64,000 nt of DNA from an uncultured Halomonas sp. (GTDB lineage Bacteria; Pseudomonadota; Gammaproteobacteria; Pseudomonadales; Halomonadaceae). A program made the position numbers and the translations under genes. The stretch lies in contig NZ_CAMPKE010000010.1 in NCBI RefSeq assembly GCF_946887195.1, positions 62,001 through 126,000 on the forward strand, read 5' to 3'. Within the stretch, counting starts at the first letter, position 1; each line of letters begins with the position of its first letter. Below, in pieces: positions 14,882-23,213 of the stretch. Under the pieces are notes generated by a model. That model ran no database searches. It was given only the letters and a program-made list of their open reading frames with translations, and was not told where the DNA came from.

Positions 14882-15571
14882 ATGGCAGTCACATCGGCGC
14901 CCGACCAATCGGGTTCGCCCATCACCGTCCCAGGCCAACTCACGCTGCGCACGATCCGCGGAAGAAACGGCCCTTTCAACGTCGGCCGACTTGTCACCCC
15001 CATCGGCAAGTTCGCGGTGAAGGATGCGGAGCTGGAGCAGTACCCCGAAGGCAAGTACGACGGGGAGTTCGTCATCCGCTACATCTTCCCGAAGTCCTAT
15101 CCCGTCGGCGACGGCATGCGGTTCGAGATCCGTGCCAACCTGGACGGGATGACGCTCAACGGCATCGACAAACTGAGCCGTGACGAGGCACGCAGCTTCA
15201 CCACCCAGGAAGTCGATCCGCTCGATGAAGAACTGGGCGCGCAGCCTGCGTCAACGCCGGCCAAGCCCGCCAAGGCATCCAGACCCGCCAAGCCCGCATC
15301 CGTGCAGGCGTCCGCGGACCCGCTGATCGATACCACGCCTTTTGGTGTGGATGCCCCGCCGCCCGCTGCGGCTGCTGCCCCCGGCAGCACCGAAGATGGC
15401 GACGCCGCGCTGTTCGGGCTGCTCTGGCCGCTGGGAGAGTCCGTGAAACTGGATTCGACCATCGACCGCCGCACCCTGCGCGCGCAGATCGCCCGCCTGG
15501 GTGAACTGGGCTACGCGCTGGACTTCAAGACGCAGGAGTGGAGCCGCCAGGCCGAACTGCAACCTGCGTGA
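14882..15571 (+). CDS. DUF3275 family protein
   Basis: This 229-residue protein has an N-terminal beta-rich domain of the DUF3275 pattern (VPGQLTLRTIRGRNGPFNVGRLVTPIGKFAVKDAELEQYPEGKYDGEFVI, in broken form), residues about 15-110. A disordered Ala/Pro/Lys linker (residues 120-175) and a C-terminal helical part (ALFGLLWPLGESVKLDSTIDRR) follow. The family is ICE-associated with no known function; an OB-like or RNA/DNA-binding role is possible but not shown. ATG 14882 follows AAGGAGAACCATC. A terminator-like hairpin lies in its short leader. Confidence 0.85.
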   Translation: MAVTSAPDQSGSPITVPGQLTLRTIRGRNGPFNVGRLVTPIGKFAVKDAELEQYPEGKYDGEFVIRYIFPKSYPVGDGMRFEIRANLDGMTLNGIDKLSRDEARSFTTQEVDPLDEELGAQPASTPAKPAKASRPAKPASVQASADPLIDTTPFGVDAPPPAAAAAPGSTEDGDAALFGLLWPLGESVKLDSTIDRRTLRAQIARLGELGYALDFKTQEWSRQAELQPA

Positions 15572-15617
15572 TCGCAGACGCCGCATCCGCGGTGTTCTTG
15601 ATCCATCCGCCGGGGTT

Positions 15618-15652
15618 CCTTCCCCATGCGGGGGAGGCTCCGACTTTCTTCT
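15618..15652 (+). promoter_or_regulatory. Attenuator-like hairpin before 107-aa gene
   Basis: CCTTCCCC pairs with GGGGGAGG across ATGC, followed by CTCCGACTTTCTTC and then the TGGAGG RBS. Confidence 0.45.
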
Positions 15653-15665
15653 GGAGGTCTCCATC

Positions 15666-15989
15666 ATGTCCACCATCGCTTGCGATGCACCTCATTGCAC
15701 GCTGGACGAACCCGCGTGGCGCGCTGTCTGCAAGACGGCCGCCGAGCACGCCCAGCGTGGTTGCGGCCTGTCCTGGGATCACTGGGTCACGCTTTTCAGT
15801 TCGGAGATCGACGCGCAAGCCAGTCGGTTGCCGGAAACCCAGCGGGCTCAGGCCCTGGAAATCGCGACCCAGGAATGGGACTACGCAACCCCTGCCGAAC
15901 GGCAGGAAACGCAGGAGTGGAACGCTGCGAACGGCTACTGCTCCCATGGCATCGAACTGGGCTACTGCCCAGCCGGTTGCGGCTCCTAG
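15666..15989 (+). CDS. Cysteine-rich small ICE protein (107 aa)
   Basis: This 107-residue protein has paired cysteines at both ends (CDAPHCTL and CKTAAEHAQRGCG at the N-terminus; YCSHGIELGYCPAGCGS at the C-terminus), suggesting metal binding or a zinc-ribbon-like fold; that is inference. I do not recognise the family. ATG 15666 follows TGGAGGTCTCCATC. It has an attenuator-like leader hairpin and is followed by another structured leader before the next gene. Confidence 0.65.
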   Translation: MSTIACDAPHCTLDEPAWRAVCKTAAEHAQRGCGLSWDHWVTLFSSEIDAQASRLPETQRAQALEIATQEWDYATPAERQETQEWNAANGYCSHGIELGYCPAGCGS

Positions 15990-16089
15990 TCCGCACCGGA
16001 CTCCATCGCCGCACGCGCGGCATTCCATCACCCGCTGGGGGCTCTCCCCCACGGGGAGGCCTCCGGCTCGATTCTTCAGGAGGCCTTTC

Positions 16090-16497
16090 ATGGGCTGGTA
16101 TTTCTCCCCCCAATCGCGGTCTGAACTGATCGCGGAACTGATCGCACCGCAAGAGACCGAGCGCGCCAGCGTCAAGGTCATCGCCCACGCGCTGCGCGGC
16201 AACGTCCTGTGGTCCGTCACGGAAGTGACGGCCAAGGTCGAAGGCGTGCATCGTCATCTGGCGCCAGGCCAATCCCTGCGCTACATCCGCTGCGATCTTC
16301 TCGAACGCAGCGGCGACCAGTGGGGCTACAAGCCACTGGACGAGTCCATGCACCCGTACTACTACACGTGCCCGCTGTCCTATCTGGACCTCGCACCAGA
16401 GCAGTCCGCCGACTGGCGTGCAGGCGTTCGCGCCTACCACGCGCGGCGGCGCACACCCACGGCACCTGCGGCACCCACCGCAGCGCTGATGGCCTGA
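16090..16497 (+). CDS. Conserved ICE protein of unknown function (135 aa)
   Basis: A small beta-rich protein (MGWYFSPQSRSELIAELI start; VIAHALRGNVLWSVTEVTAKVEG; RYIRCDLLERSGDQWGYKPLDESMHPYYYTCPLSYLDL in broken form) with a basic, Ala/Pro-rich tail. No family is assigned with confidence. ATG 16090 follows AGGAGGCCTTTC, a strong RBS. The 100-bp leader contains GGGGG/CCCCC hairpins. The next gene begins 16 nt after its stop, so they form a pair. Confidence 0.65.
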   Translation: MGWYFSPQSRSELIAELIAPQETERASVKVIAHALRGNVLWSVTEVTAKVEGVHRHLAPGQSLRYIRCDLLERSGDQWGYKPLDESMHPYYYTCPLSYLDLAPEQSADWRAGVRAYHARRRTPTAPAAPTAALMA

Positions 16498-16513
16498 GCC
16501 AGGAGGAACCGAC

Positions 16514-16774
16514 ATGGACCCGATCCTGGCTGCGCTTCCGCCCTCGCTGTTGAAGCTCGTTGAAGGGAGTTTGTCCAACGACGAAGTTTCTTCCGACGAG
16601 GAAATGCTGGAGTACTTCATCAGCAACGGCCTCACCGAGGCACAGGCACGGCAGGCACTGACCCACCGCGACCAGTACCTCAACAACATCTACCTGGAGG
16701 GCTTCACGCCAATCACTTCGGTAGATGAGGCGCTTCACTTCAACCCGCACACCCGGCAGTTCGAGCCGGACTGA
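16514..16774 (+). CDS. Small acidic ICE protein (86 aa)
   Basis: An 86-residue acidic helical protein (LSNDEVSSDEEMLEYFISNGLTEAQARQALTHR, in broken form). The EEMLEYFISNGLTEAQARQAL segment resembles a UBA-like or small helical-bundle pattern, but no family is recognised. ATG 16514 follows AGGAGGAACCGAC, 16 nt after the previous stop, so it is co-transcribed with the 135-aa gene. Confidence 0.65.
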   Translation: MDPILAALPPSLLKLVEGSLSNDEVSSDEEMLEYFISNGLTEAQARQALTHRDQYLNNIYLEGFTPITSVDEALHFNPHTRQFEPD

Positions 16775-16792
16775 GCGGCTTTCTTCCACCCC

Positions 16793-16813
16793 CTGGGGCA
16801 GTACTTGCCCCAG
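16793..16813 (+). promoter_or_regulatory. Leader hairpin CTGGGGCA / TGCCCCAG
   Basis: Perfect 8-bp stem with GTACT loop, 18 nt after the preceding stop and 37 nt before the next start; no T tract follows. Confidence 0.4.
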
Positions 16814-16850
16814 CGGGCGGTGCTGTTCCCGTTCATCCGAGGACACCACC

Positions 16851-17501
16851 ATGCCCGAAAACACTTCTTCCACCACGCTGTATCGCATCGACGAATGCTC
16901 CGACGTGATGGCCGATGCTTGCGTCGGCGATGACCAGGGCAATCTGATCTTCCTGTCGATCTGGGCGCGCGACACCGCCGTCCAGCAGTTCCTCGCTCGT
17001 CTGACCCTCGGGCGCGACGAACAGGGCCTGGACCAGTTCCACGTCATCACCGACCAGGGCGGCAGCGTCCCGGTGTTCGTCAGCAACGTCGATCGTCTGG
17101 AAAAGCGCATGACCCGCGCCTACCGGCGAACGCTGTTCGGTTCGCTGTCCAACGTGTGGCTGTTCGACCGCCGCTGCGTCAAGCCCGACAAGGCCAACGC
17201 CAGCGCACTGGCATTGCTGCCCAAGGGCAGCGCCCACCGGCTTGACCGCCTGTGGATGCTGGTGCGGGACACCTGCCCACTGCCGCTGCTCGACCACTGG
17301 CGCGAAACCGTGCTGGAGCTGCTACAGACCCGCGAGATGCTGGCCCGTCTTCCGTTCGCCCTCGGGTCGCTGGAAGGCCATCGGCTCGCCATCGACGTGC
17401 CGGCGCTGACCCTGGCGCTGGGCTCCCTGATCCGCAGTGACGTGCTCACCGCCTATCCGTATCCGGCCAAGATTTGGACGCCGGAAGCGGTAGCGGCTTG
17501 A
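16851..17501 (+). CDS. Conserved ICE protein of unknown function (216 aa)
   Basis: A soluble 216-residue protein with alternating strands and helices (NLIFLSIWARDTAVQQFLARLTLGRDEQ; DQFHVITDQGGSVPVFVSNVDRLEKRM, in broken form) and a helical C-terminus. No known motif. ATG 16851 follows CGAGGACACCACC. It has its own hairpin-containing leader and is followed by a long perfect hairpin (17510-17535) before the methyltransferase-like gene. Confidence 0.65.
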   Translation: MPENTSSTTLYRIDECSDVMADACVGDDQGNLIFLSIWARDTAVQQFLARLTLGRDEQGLDQFHVITDQGGSVPVFVSNVDRLEKRMTRAYRRTLFGSLSNVWLFDRRCVKPDKANASALALLPKGSAHRLDRLWMLVRDTCPLPLLDHWRETVLELLQTREMLARLPFALGSLEGHRLAIDVPALTLALGSLIRSDVLTAYPYPAKIWTPEAVAA

Positions 17502-17509
17502 CCCGCCCT

Positions 17510-17535
17510 CGGAGGCACGCCTTGGCGTGCTTCCG
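17510..17535 (+). promoter_or_regulatory. Leader/terminator hairpin CGGAGGCACGCC / GGCGTGCTTCCG
   Basis: 12-bp stem with one G-T pair and a TT apex, 8 nt after the preceding stop and about 30 nt before the next gene; followed by TCATTCAT. Confidence 0.5.
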
Positions 17536-17565
17536 TCATTCATCCCCGCCAACCAGGAGACTTCC

Positions 17566-18675
17566 ATGGCTCTCATGTTCCCGCGGCTCGCCCGCAATTT
17601 CTCCAAGAACGGGTACTACCCGACCGACGAACCCACGCTCGAAAGAGCCCTCAACGCACTGATGCCCAGCGATGGCCCGATGTGCATCCTCGATCCCTGC
17701 GCCGGCGAAGGCGTGGCGATCGCCGAAGCCGCTCATGCTCTCGGGCGCGAGCAAGCCAAGGCGTTCGCCGTCGAGTTCGACGCGGAGCGGGCACGCCATG
17801 CCCGCGGCCTGGTCGATCATTGCCTGCACGCGGACCTGATGGACACGATGATCTCAAAGCAGTCGTTCGGGCTGCTCTGGCTCAACCCACCGTATGGCGA
17901 TCTGTCCAAGGACGTCAACGGCAACATCGGCTATCAGGGCCAGGGCCGTGCCCGCTTCGAGAAGCTCTTCTATCAGCGCAGCCTCTCGCTATTGCAGTAT
18001 GGCGGCGTGCTGGTCTTCATCGTCCCTGGCTACGTGCTCGACGCCGAGCTGGTCGGCTGGCTGACACGCCACTACACGGACCTACGCATCTACCGAGCGG
18101 TGGAAACGCAGTTCAAGCAGGTGGTGATCTTCGGCCGCAGGGTGCGCCAGCGCGAGCTGGCACCCGATGGTCTCAAGGCCGTGCGCAATCTGCTGCTGCA
18201 GATCGGGCTTGGTGAAGTCGAAGCCGAGGAACTGCCGAGCGAATGGCCGTTCCTGCCGTACATCGTCCCCGCCAGTCCGGCCGAGCCGGAGCATTTCTTC
18301 CGCGTGACGATGGAGCCAGAGCAGTTCGCCGATGAAGTCGGCCGGCTGCAAGGCCTCTGGCCGTCGCAGGACACGCACCTGGGGGCCGCGCAGCAGTCGC
18401 TGCGTCCACCGGCGCGTGCCTTGTCCCACTGGCATCTCGCCCTGGCTCTGGCCGCGGGCGCGATCTCGGGGGTTGTGCGCTCCAAGACCGGGCGCGTGCT
18501 CGTCGTCAAAGGTGACACCCACAAGGACAAGACGCTCCAGCGGGAATTCACCGAACGCGAAGACGGCTCCATCGCCGAGACCCGCATCCTCACCGACAAG
18601 TTCGTGCCCGTCATCCGCGCGTGGGACATGACGCCCGGCTCCGCCACGCGGGGCGAGGTGTTGACCATCCGCTGA
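17566..18675 (+). CDS. SAM-dependent DNA adenine-methyltransferase-like protein (DUF6094 type)
   Basis: This 369-residue protein has a class I methyltransferase N-terminal domain: motif I as DPCAGEG (D43-G49) and the amino-methyltransferase motif NPPYGD (N107-Y110). This is the signature of enzymes acting on exocyclic amino groups such as N6 of adenine. The C-terminal half (from about residue 210) is not recognisable as a target-recognition domain. Related ICE proteins are annotated DUF6094. It lies two genes upstream of an SNF2-like helicase and downstream of several unknown genes. No restriction enzyme is adjacent, so it may protect element DNA or modify it during transfer. Confidence 0.8.
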   Translation: MALMFPRLARNFSKNGYYPTDEPTLERALNALMPSDGPMCILDPCAGEGVAIAEAAHALGREQAKAFAVEFDAERARHARGLVDHCLHADLMDTMISKQSFGLLWLNPPYGDLSKDVNGNIGYQGQGRARFEKLFYQRSLSLLQYGGVLVFIVPGYVLDAELVGWLTRHYTDLRIYRAVETQFKQVVIFGRRVRQRELAPDGLKAVRNLLLQIGLGEVEAEELPSEWPFLPYIVPASPAEPEHFFRVTMEPEQFADEVGRLQGLWPSQDTHLGAAQQSLRPPARALSHWHLALALAAGAISGVVRSKTGRVLVVKGDTHKDKTLQREFTEREDGSIAETRILTDKFVPVIRAWDMTPGSATRGEVLTIR

Positions 18676-18778
18676 TCGCTTCTCTACCGCTGACGGTCAC
18701 CGTCGGCTTCCTCCACCCACCGGGGTCCAGTCGCCCCGAGGGGGCGCCGTGGCCCCTTCATCTTCAAGGAGCCTTTCC

Positions 18779-19090
18779 ATGGCAGCCCAAGCACTTCCCA
18801 TCGGCCAAGCATCGAGCCGGCGCTTCTTCCCTGGCGAGACCGTCGTGACCTGTGGCGTTGACGCCCTGGTCCAGCAGGGCCGGCTCAACCCGGTGCCGTA
18901 TCTGCACCGCCACCTCAATGGCGACTGGGGCGACCTCGACGACTACGACAAGCGGCAGAACGATGCCGCGCTGGAGTCCGGCGAGGACCGCCTTTTCTCT
19001 TCCTACCAGGTCGCACCCGGCCTGCAGCTTTGGATTATCACCGAATGGGATCGCAGCGTGACCACGCTGCTGCTGCCCAGCGAGTACTGA
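18779..19090 (+). CDS. Small ICE protein, plasmid-type (103 aa)
   Basis: A 103-residue soluble protein with the sequence RFFPGETVVTCGVDALVQQGRLNPVPYLHRHLNGDWGDLDDYDKRQNDAAL in broken form, a pattern I have seen annotated only as plasmid/ICE-related hypothetical protein. ATG 18779 follows AAGGAGCCTTTCC. A long imperfect hairpin in the leader (CGCCCC-GAG-GGGGCG core near 18732-18746) precedes it. It stands between the methyltransferase-like and helicase genes, hinting at a joint function that cannot be specified here. Confidence 0.65.
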   Translation: MAAQALPIGQASSRRFFPGETVVTCGVDALVQQGRLNPVPYLHRHLNGDWGDLDDYDKRQNDAALESGEDRLFSSYQVAPGLQLWIITEWDRSVTTLLLPSEY

Positions 19091-19134
19091 TCTCTCCCAG
19101 ACGACGGCCGCCTGCCGTCTCTTCATCCCACCAC

Positions 19135-19181
19135 GGGGCATGCCATCGCCCCGCGGGGGTGGTGCATGCCCCATTTTCTTT
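19135..19181 (+). promoter_or_regulatory. Attenuator-like hairpin before helicase gene
   Basis: GGGGCATGC (19135-19143) pairs perfectly with GCATGCCCC (19164-19172), with an inner GCCCC/GGGG pairing, followed by ATTTTCTTT. The TTGGAG RBS follows immediately, 12 nt before ATG 19193. CCACCAC just upstream can alternatively pair with GTGGTG inside the stem, giving a competing fold. Confidence 0.55.
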
Positions 19182-19192
19182 GGAGCATCACC

Positions 19193-21472
19193 ATGTCCCT
19201 CGATCTCGAAACCACTGCCGCTGAAGCCGCGCCCGTACAGGGCGAACTGCTCGATGCGGAATCTTCCCCTCTGACCCTGAGCCTTCAGGATTTCGTCGGC
19301 GAGTTCGGCGACGAACTGCTCGACGCCCTCAACAGCGCGAACCCGCCGGTCTATAACGGCCAGCCGCAGGCGCACCGGCAACTCGTCGTCGCCAGCCTCA
19401 AGCGCAAGCTGTTTCCGGCCCAGGCCGAAGTCGTCCACGCCGCCGCCGAGCTGCTGATCGACCGTGGCGAACGCGCCGCGATCGTCAATGGCGAAATGGG
19501 CTGCGGCAAGACGACCGTCGGCATCGCCACGGCCGCCGTGCTCAACGCCGAAGGCTATCGCCGCACCCTGGTTCTTTCGCCGCCGCACCTTGTTTACAAG
19601 TGGCGGCGCGAGATCCAGGAGACGGTGGCAGGCGCCAAGGTGTGGGTGCTCAACGGGCCGGACACGCTCATCAAGCTCATCAAGCTGCGCGAGCAGTTGA
19701 ATGTCCAGCCCACGGGCCAGGAGTTCTTCGTCTTGGGCCGGGTCAGGATGCGGATGGGGTTCCACTGGAAGCCCGTCTTCACCCAGCGGCGCACCCGTCA
19801 CGGCAACGTGGCGGCGTGCCCGGACTGCGGCACGGTCATCACCGACCTCGACGGCGAGCCGGTCAATCCGGTCGCGCTCCAAGCCGAGGAATACCGCAGG
19901 AAGTGCAGCCATTGCGCCGCCCCCCTGTGGACGCTGATCCGCCCGCGCAGCCTGTCCGGCAGCGACCAGTCCTCGGCCGTGCTGAAAGCCCTCAAGCGCA
20001 TCCCGACGATCGGGGAAGTCACCGCGCAGAAGCTGATGCAGAAGTTCGGCGAAGGCTTCCTCGCGTCGATGCTGGGCGACAACATCCATGAGTTCATCAA
20101 CCTCATGGACGGCAACGGCGAACTGGTCTTCTCTGACCGCCAGGCGCATCGCATGGAAAGAGCGATGGCGAACATGGAGTTCGGCTTCGGCGAAGGCGGC
20201 TACCAGCCGTCCGAGTTCATCAAGCGCTACCTGCCTCAAGGCACGTTCGACCTGTGCATCGCGGACGAGGCCCACGAGTACAAGAACGGTGGCAGTGCCC
20301 AGGGCCAGGCCATGGGCGTGCTGGCGGCGAAGGCTCGCAAGACCTTGCTGCTGACAGGCACGCTGATGGGCGGCTACGGGGACGACCTGTTCTACCTGCT
20401 GTTCCGAGCCCTGCCTGGGCGGATGATCGAAGACGGCTACCGCCCGACCACGAGCGGCAGCATGACCTCGGCGGCCATGGCGTTCATGAGGGACCACGGG
20501 GTCCTCAAGGACATCTACTCCGAAAGCACCGGCACGGCGCACAAGACGGCCAGGGGCACCAAGGTATCGGTGCGCACGGTCAAGGCTCCCGGCTTCGGGC
20601 CGAAAGGGGTCTTGCGGTGCATCCTGCCGTTCACGATCTTCCTCAAGCTCAAGGACATCGGCGGCAACGTCCTGCCGCCGTATGACGAGGAGTTCCGTGA
20701 AGTCGCAATGGACACGGCGCAAGCCGCGGCCTACCGCGACCTGGCGGGTCGGCTGACCGCGGAGCTGAAACAGGCTCTGGCGCGACGCGATACGACGCTG
20801 CTGGGTGTGGTGCTCAACGTGCTGCTGGCCTGGCCGGACTGCTGCTTCCGGTCGGAAACCGTGGTGCATCCGCGCACGCGCAACACCTTGGCGTTCGTCC
20901 CGGCTCAGTTCAACGAGTTTGAGGTGACGCCGAAAGAGCGCGAGCTGATCGACATCTGCAAAGAAGAGAAGGCGCAGGGCCGCAAGGTCCTGGCCTACAC
21001 GGTCTATACCGGCACGCGCGACACCACGTCGCGCTTGAAGGTGCTGCTGGAGCAGGAAGGTTTTCGGGTGGCGGTGCTGCGCGCAAGCGTGGACGCCAGC
21101 CGCCGCGAGGACTGGATCGCCGAGCAACTGGACCGTGGCATCGACGTGCTCATCACCAACCCCGAGCTGGTCAAGACGGGCTTGGACCTGTTGGACTTCC
21201 CGACGATCGTTTTCATGCAGTCGGGCTACAACGTGTACTCGCTCCAGCAGGCGGCACGCCGCTCCTGGCGCATCGGACAGAAACAGCCGGTGCGCGTGAT
21301 CTACCTCGGCTACGCCGGTTCCTCGCAGATGACCTGCCTGGAGCTGATGGCCAAGAAGATCATGGTCTCGCAGTCCACCTCGGGCGACGTGCCCGAATCG
21401 GGCCTGGATGTGCTCAACCAGGACGGTGATTCCGTCGAGGTCGCGCTGGCCCGGCAACTGGTCGCCGCCTGA
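19193..21472 (+). CDS. SNF2-type DEAD/DEAH-box helicase
   Basis: This 759-residue protein has an SF2 helicase core. Walker A is GEMGCGKTT (residue 100 onward), DEAH is at D358 (DEAHEYKNG), and motif III-like LLLTGTLMGG follows. The C-terminal motif VI has the SNF2 form RSWRIGQ (R693-Q696). A zinc-ribbon-like insert (CPDCGTVITD and CSHCAAP, about residues 205-245) lies between the Walker A region and DEAH. It should be a double-stranded DNA translocase. The gene is a conserved member of ICEclc-like elements with unknown biological role. With the two methyltransferase-like genes it could act in protection or remodelling of element DNA. The attenuator-like hairpin directly before its RBS suggests regulated expression. 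Confidence 0.88.
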   Translation: MSLDLETTAAEAAPVQGELLDAESSPLTLSLQDFVGEFGDELLDALNSANPPVYNGQPQAHRQLVVASLKRKLFPAQAEVVHAAAELLIDRGERAAIVNGEMGCGKTTVGIATAAVLNAEGYRRTLVLSPPHLVYKWRREIQETVAGAKVWVLNGPDTLIKLIKLREQLNVQPTGQEFFVLGRVRMRMGFHWKPVFTQRRTRHGNVAACPDCGTVITDLDGEPVNPVALQAEEYRRKCSHCAAPLWTLIRPRSLSGSDQSSAVLKALKRIPTIGEVTAQKLMQKFGEGFLASMLGDNIHEFINLMDGNGELVFSDRQAHRMERAMANMEFGFGEGGYQPSEFIKRYLPQGTFDLCIADEAHEYKNGGSAQGQAMGVLAAKARKTLLLTGTLMGGYGDDLFYLLFRALPGRMIEDGYRPTTSGSMTSAAMAFMRDHGVLKDIYSESTGTAHKTARGTKVSVRTVKAPGFGPKGVLRCILPFTIFLKLKDIGGNVLPPYDEEFREVAMDTAQAAAYRDLAGRLTAELKQALARRDTTLLGVVLNVLLAWPDCCFRSETVVHPRTRNTLAFVPAQFNEFEVTPKERELIDICKEEKAQGRKVLAYTVYTGTRDTTSRLKVLLEQEGFRVAVLRASVDASRREDWIAEQLDRGIDVLITNPELVKTGLDLLDFPTIVFMQSGYNVYSLQQAARRSWRIGQKQPVRVIYLGYAGSSQMTCLELMAKKIMVSQSTSGDVPESGLDVLNQDGDSVEVALARQLVAA

Positions 21473-21524
21473 TCCCCACGCCAACGCCGGCCTCGCGCCG
21501 CCGGCTTTCCATTGTTCCCACCTT

Positions 21525-21567
21525 GCAGCCACGCCCACGGTCTCCGTGGACGTGGCTGCGCATTTTT
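21525..21567 (+). promoter_or_regulatory. Strong attenuator/terminator before 289-aa gene
   Basis: GCAGCCACG (21525-21533) pairs with CGTGGCTGC (21551-21559), with inner CACGG-TCT-CCGTG, followed by GCATTTTTC. The CAAGGAG RBS is a few nt downstream, before ATG 21586. A separate GCCGGC/GCCGGC stem at about 21487-21504 follows the helicase stop. Confidence 0.6.
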
Positions 21568-21585
21568 CATTCCAAGGAGATTTCC

Positions 21586-22455
21586 ATGAACACCCATACC
21601 CAATCCACGCCCGAAAACGTGAAGGCCCGCCTGACGCTGGACGTGACCTGTTTGCTCAACGGCGAGGCCGCGTCGGAAATACTGGCACGGCTGCAACGCA
21701 TGTGGGTCCGCGCCATCGGCGAGAGGTTGCTAATCGATGAGACCGCCGCGAAGGTGGATGTTTGGTCGATCGAGGTGACCGAGTTGCCCTCGGCGACTAA
21801 CAGCGATGCGCTCGAAGCCGAGATCGCCGCCTTCATGCAGCAACGCATCGGGGACGGCAACCTCTGTGCAGAGGACATTCCCTTGCGCCTGGCGAGCTAT
21901 GGCCTGATGGCCCCCGAGGATTTCATCGACGAAATGCGCGAGCGCATGGGCATGGAAGACGACGCCCCCACGGGCCGAGCCGTCATCCCCTCGACCGAAC
22001 CTGCCGACGGCGGTGAGATCGAGATGCAAGTCGCGGTCGTCTGCATCGGTGCCTCCGGTAGCCCCAACGTGCCGGTCTTCAAGGTCAGGATCACCCAGGA
22101 GGAATACGACCTGGGTATCCACTACGACAAGGCCAGGGACCTGGCCGAAGAGGCCCGGTACGAAGGGCCGTTCATCTGCTTCGACGCCGCCGAATATGGC
22201 CCCATCCTGTCGGCCGCCCGCGAACTTGGCCTCGTTCCGCAGGTCGTCGTGGTCGATATGACCGACGGCCAGATCCACTCCATCCGCTGCGACAGCGGCG
22301 AGATCAAGGTCATCTGCTACGACACCAGCGACACTGACGAGTATTCGGCGGCGGTGGCGAACCGGCCGCTCGGCGAGAACGGGCAGTTCGTGCGCTGCTG
22401 GTCGCACACCCAACTGGCACGGGTCGATCCCGGCCTGAAGCTGGCTCGGGATTGA
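21586..22455 (+). CDS. Conserved ICE protein of unknown function (289 aa)
   Basis: This 289-residue protein appears to have two parts. Residues about 1-130 contain LTLDVTCLLNGEAASEILARLQ and a helix with MWVRAIGERLLID. Residues about 145-289 begin with IEMQVAVVCIGASGSPNVPVFKVRITQEEYDLG in broken form and end WSHTQLARVDPGLKLARD. I cannot assign either to a named family with confidence. ATG 21586 follows CAAGGAGATTTCC. It closes the accessory-core block and is followed by a terminator at 22482. Confidence 0.65.
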   Translation: MNTHTQSTPENVKARLTLDVTCLLNGEAASEILARLQRMWVRAIGERLLIDETAAKVDVWSIEVTELPSATNSDALEAEIAAFMQQRIGDGNLCAEDIPLRLASYGLMAPEDFIDEMRERMGMEDDAPTGRAVIPSTEPADGGEIEMQVAVVCIGASGSPNVPVFKVRITQEEYDLGIHYDKARDLAEEARYEGPFICFDAAEYGPILSAARELGLVPQVVVVDMTDGQIHSIRCDSGEIKVICYDTSDTDEYSAAVANRPLGENGQFVRCWSHTQLARVDPGLKLARD

Positions 22456-22481
22456 TCGGGCGAAGCCCGATGCGTTTTCAC

Positions 22482-22506
22482 AGGCCCCTTCGGGGGCCTT
22501 TTCCTT
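22482..22506 (+). terminator. Rho-independent terminator
   Basis: AGGCCCC-TTCG-GGGGCCT stem then TTTCCTTT, 27 nt after the preceding stop. It separates the accessory-core block from the transfer genes. Confidence 0.9.
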
Positions 22507-22547
22507 TGGAGGGAGGCTGCCGGGAAATCGGGCGCTGCCTGGTTCGC

Positions 22548-22560
22548 ATTGTTTGCTGCC
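22548..22560 (+). promoter_or_regulatory. ATTGTTTGCTGCC box before pilL
   Basis: Almost identical to boxes at 29771 and 39127, and 53 bp before the pilL-like start codon. No good -10 follows at fixed spacing, so an activator site is more likely than a plain -35. Confidence 0.45.
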
Positions 22561-22613
22561 GCTCGTGGCCCGAGCGGCGATGGTGAGGGCTCGATGTTTC
22601 AGGACGACGCGCC

Positions 22614-23213
22614 ATGTGCCCCTCTCCACCTTGGTTTCACCATCCCGAACGCCGTCTGCTGGCGGGTTTTCTCGGCCTGCTTTGGTCGGTGCTGGCTGGC
22701 GGCTGCGCGACGACGAGCGCGCCGGTCGCGCCCGACACCATCGAGGAAGTCTCGGCCGCACCCGTACCCGAGGCGCCCGAATACATCCCCGTTGTGCGCT
22801 ACGGCCGCTACACCCTCGTGGAACTGGCACCGACAGCAGCGCAGCGCGACCTGCTGTTGCAGACCATCGACGTGTCGATGCCCGAGGATGCACGCGCTAC
22901 GGTCGGCGACGGGCTACGGCATGTGCTCAAGCGCAGCGGTTACGGCTTGTGCCAGACGACGCACGCGGTGATCGAGCTGTACGCACTGCCGCTGCCGGCG
23001 GCCCACCTGCACCTCGGCCCCATGACCCTGCGGGATGCGCTGCTCACCCTGGCTGGTTCGGCCTGGGAACTGCACGCGGATGACCGCGCGCGGCAAATCT
23101 GCTTCGAGCGGCCCGGCGACAGCATGACCGCCGACAACGTACCCGCGCCGCCTGCCACCGAGGCGGTGCAGACGTTCCCGCTGGCGCCCGCGGCATCGGG
23201 AGGCCAGCCATGA
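22614..23213 (+). CDS. pilL: PilL-N-terminal-domain lipoprotein of the ICE
   Basis: This 199-residue exported protein has a hydrophobic N-terminus with a lipobox (SVLAGGCATT), so it is probably a lipoprotein. The body has the PilL N-terminal pattern (VVRYGRYTLVELAPTAAQRDLLLQTIDVSMP in broken form; VGDGLRHVLKRSGYGLC; PLPAAHLHLGPMTLRDALLTLAG), a PilL2/secretin-associated fold found at the start of ICE transfer operons. ATG 22614 starts the coherent protein. The stop overlaps the next start (ATGA at 23210). It leads the operon that continues to TraD and TIGR03747. Confidence 0.8.
   Translation: MCPSPPWFHHPERRLLAGFLGLLWSVLAGGCATTSAPVAPDTIEEVSAAPVPEAPEYIPVVRYGRYTLVELAPTAAQRDLLLQTIDVSMPEDARATVGDGLRHVLKRSGYGLCQTTHAVIELYALPLPAAHLHLGPMTLRDALLTLAGSAWELHADDRARQICFERPGDSMTADNVPAPPATEAVQTFPLAPAASGGQP

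Noticed and set aside
18764..21538. 924-codon minus-strand open frame
   Set aside because: Antisense to the SNF2 helicase, low-complexity, no motif.
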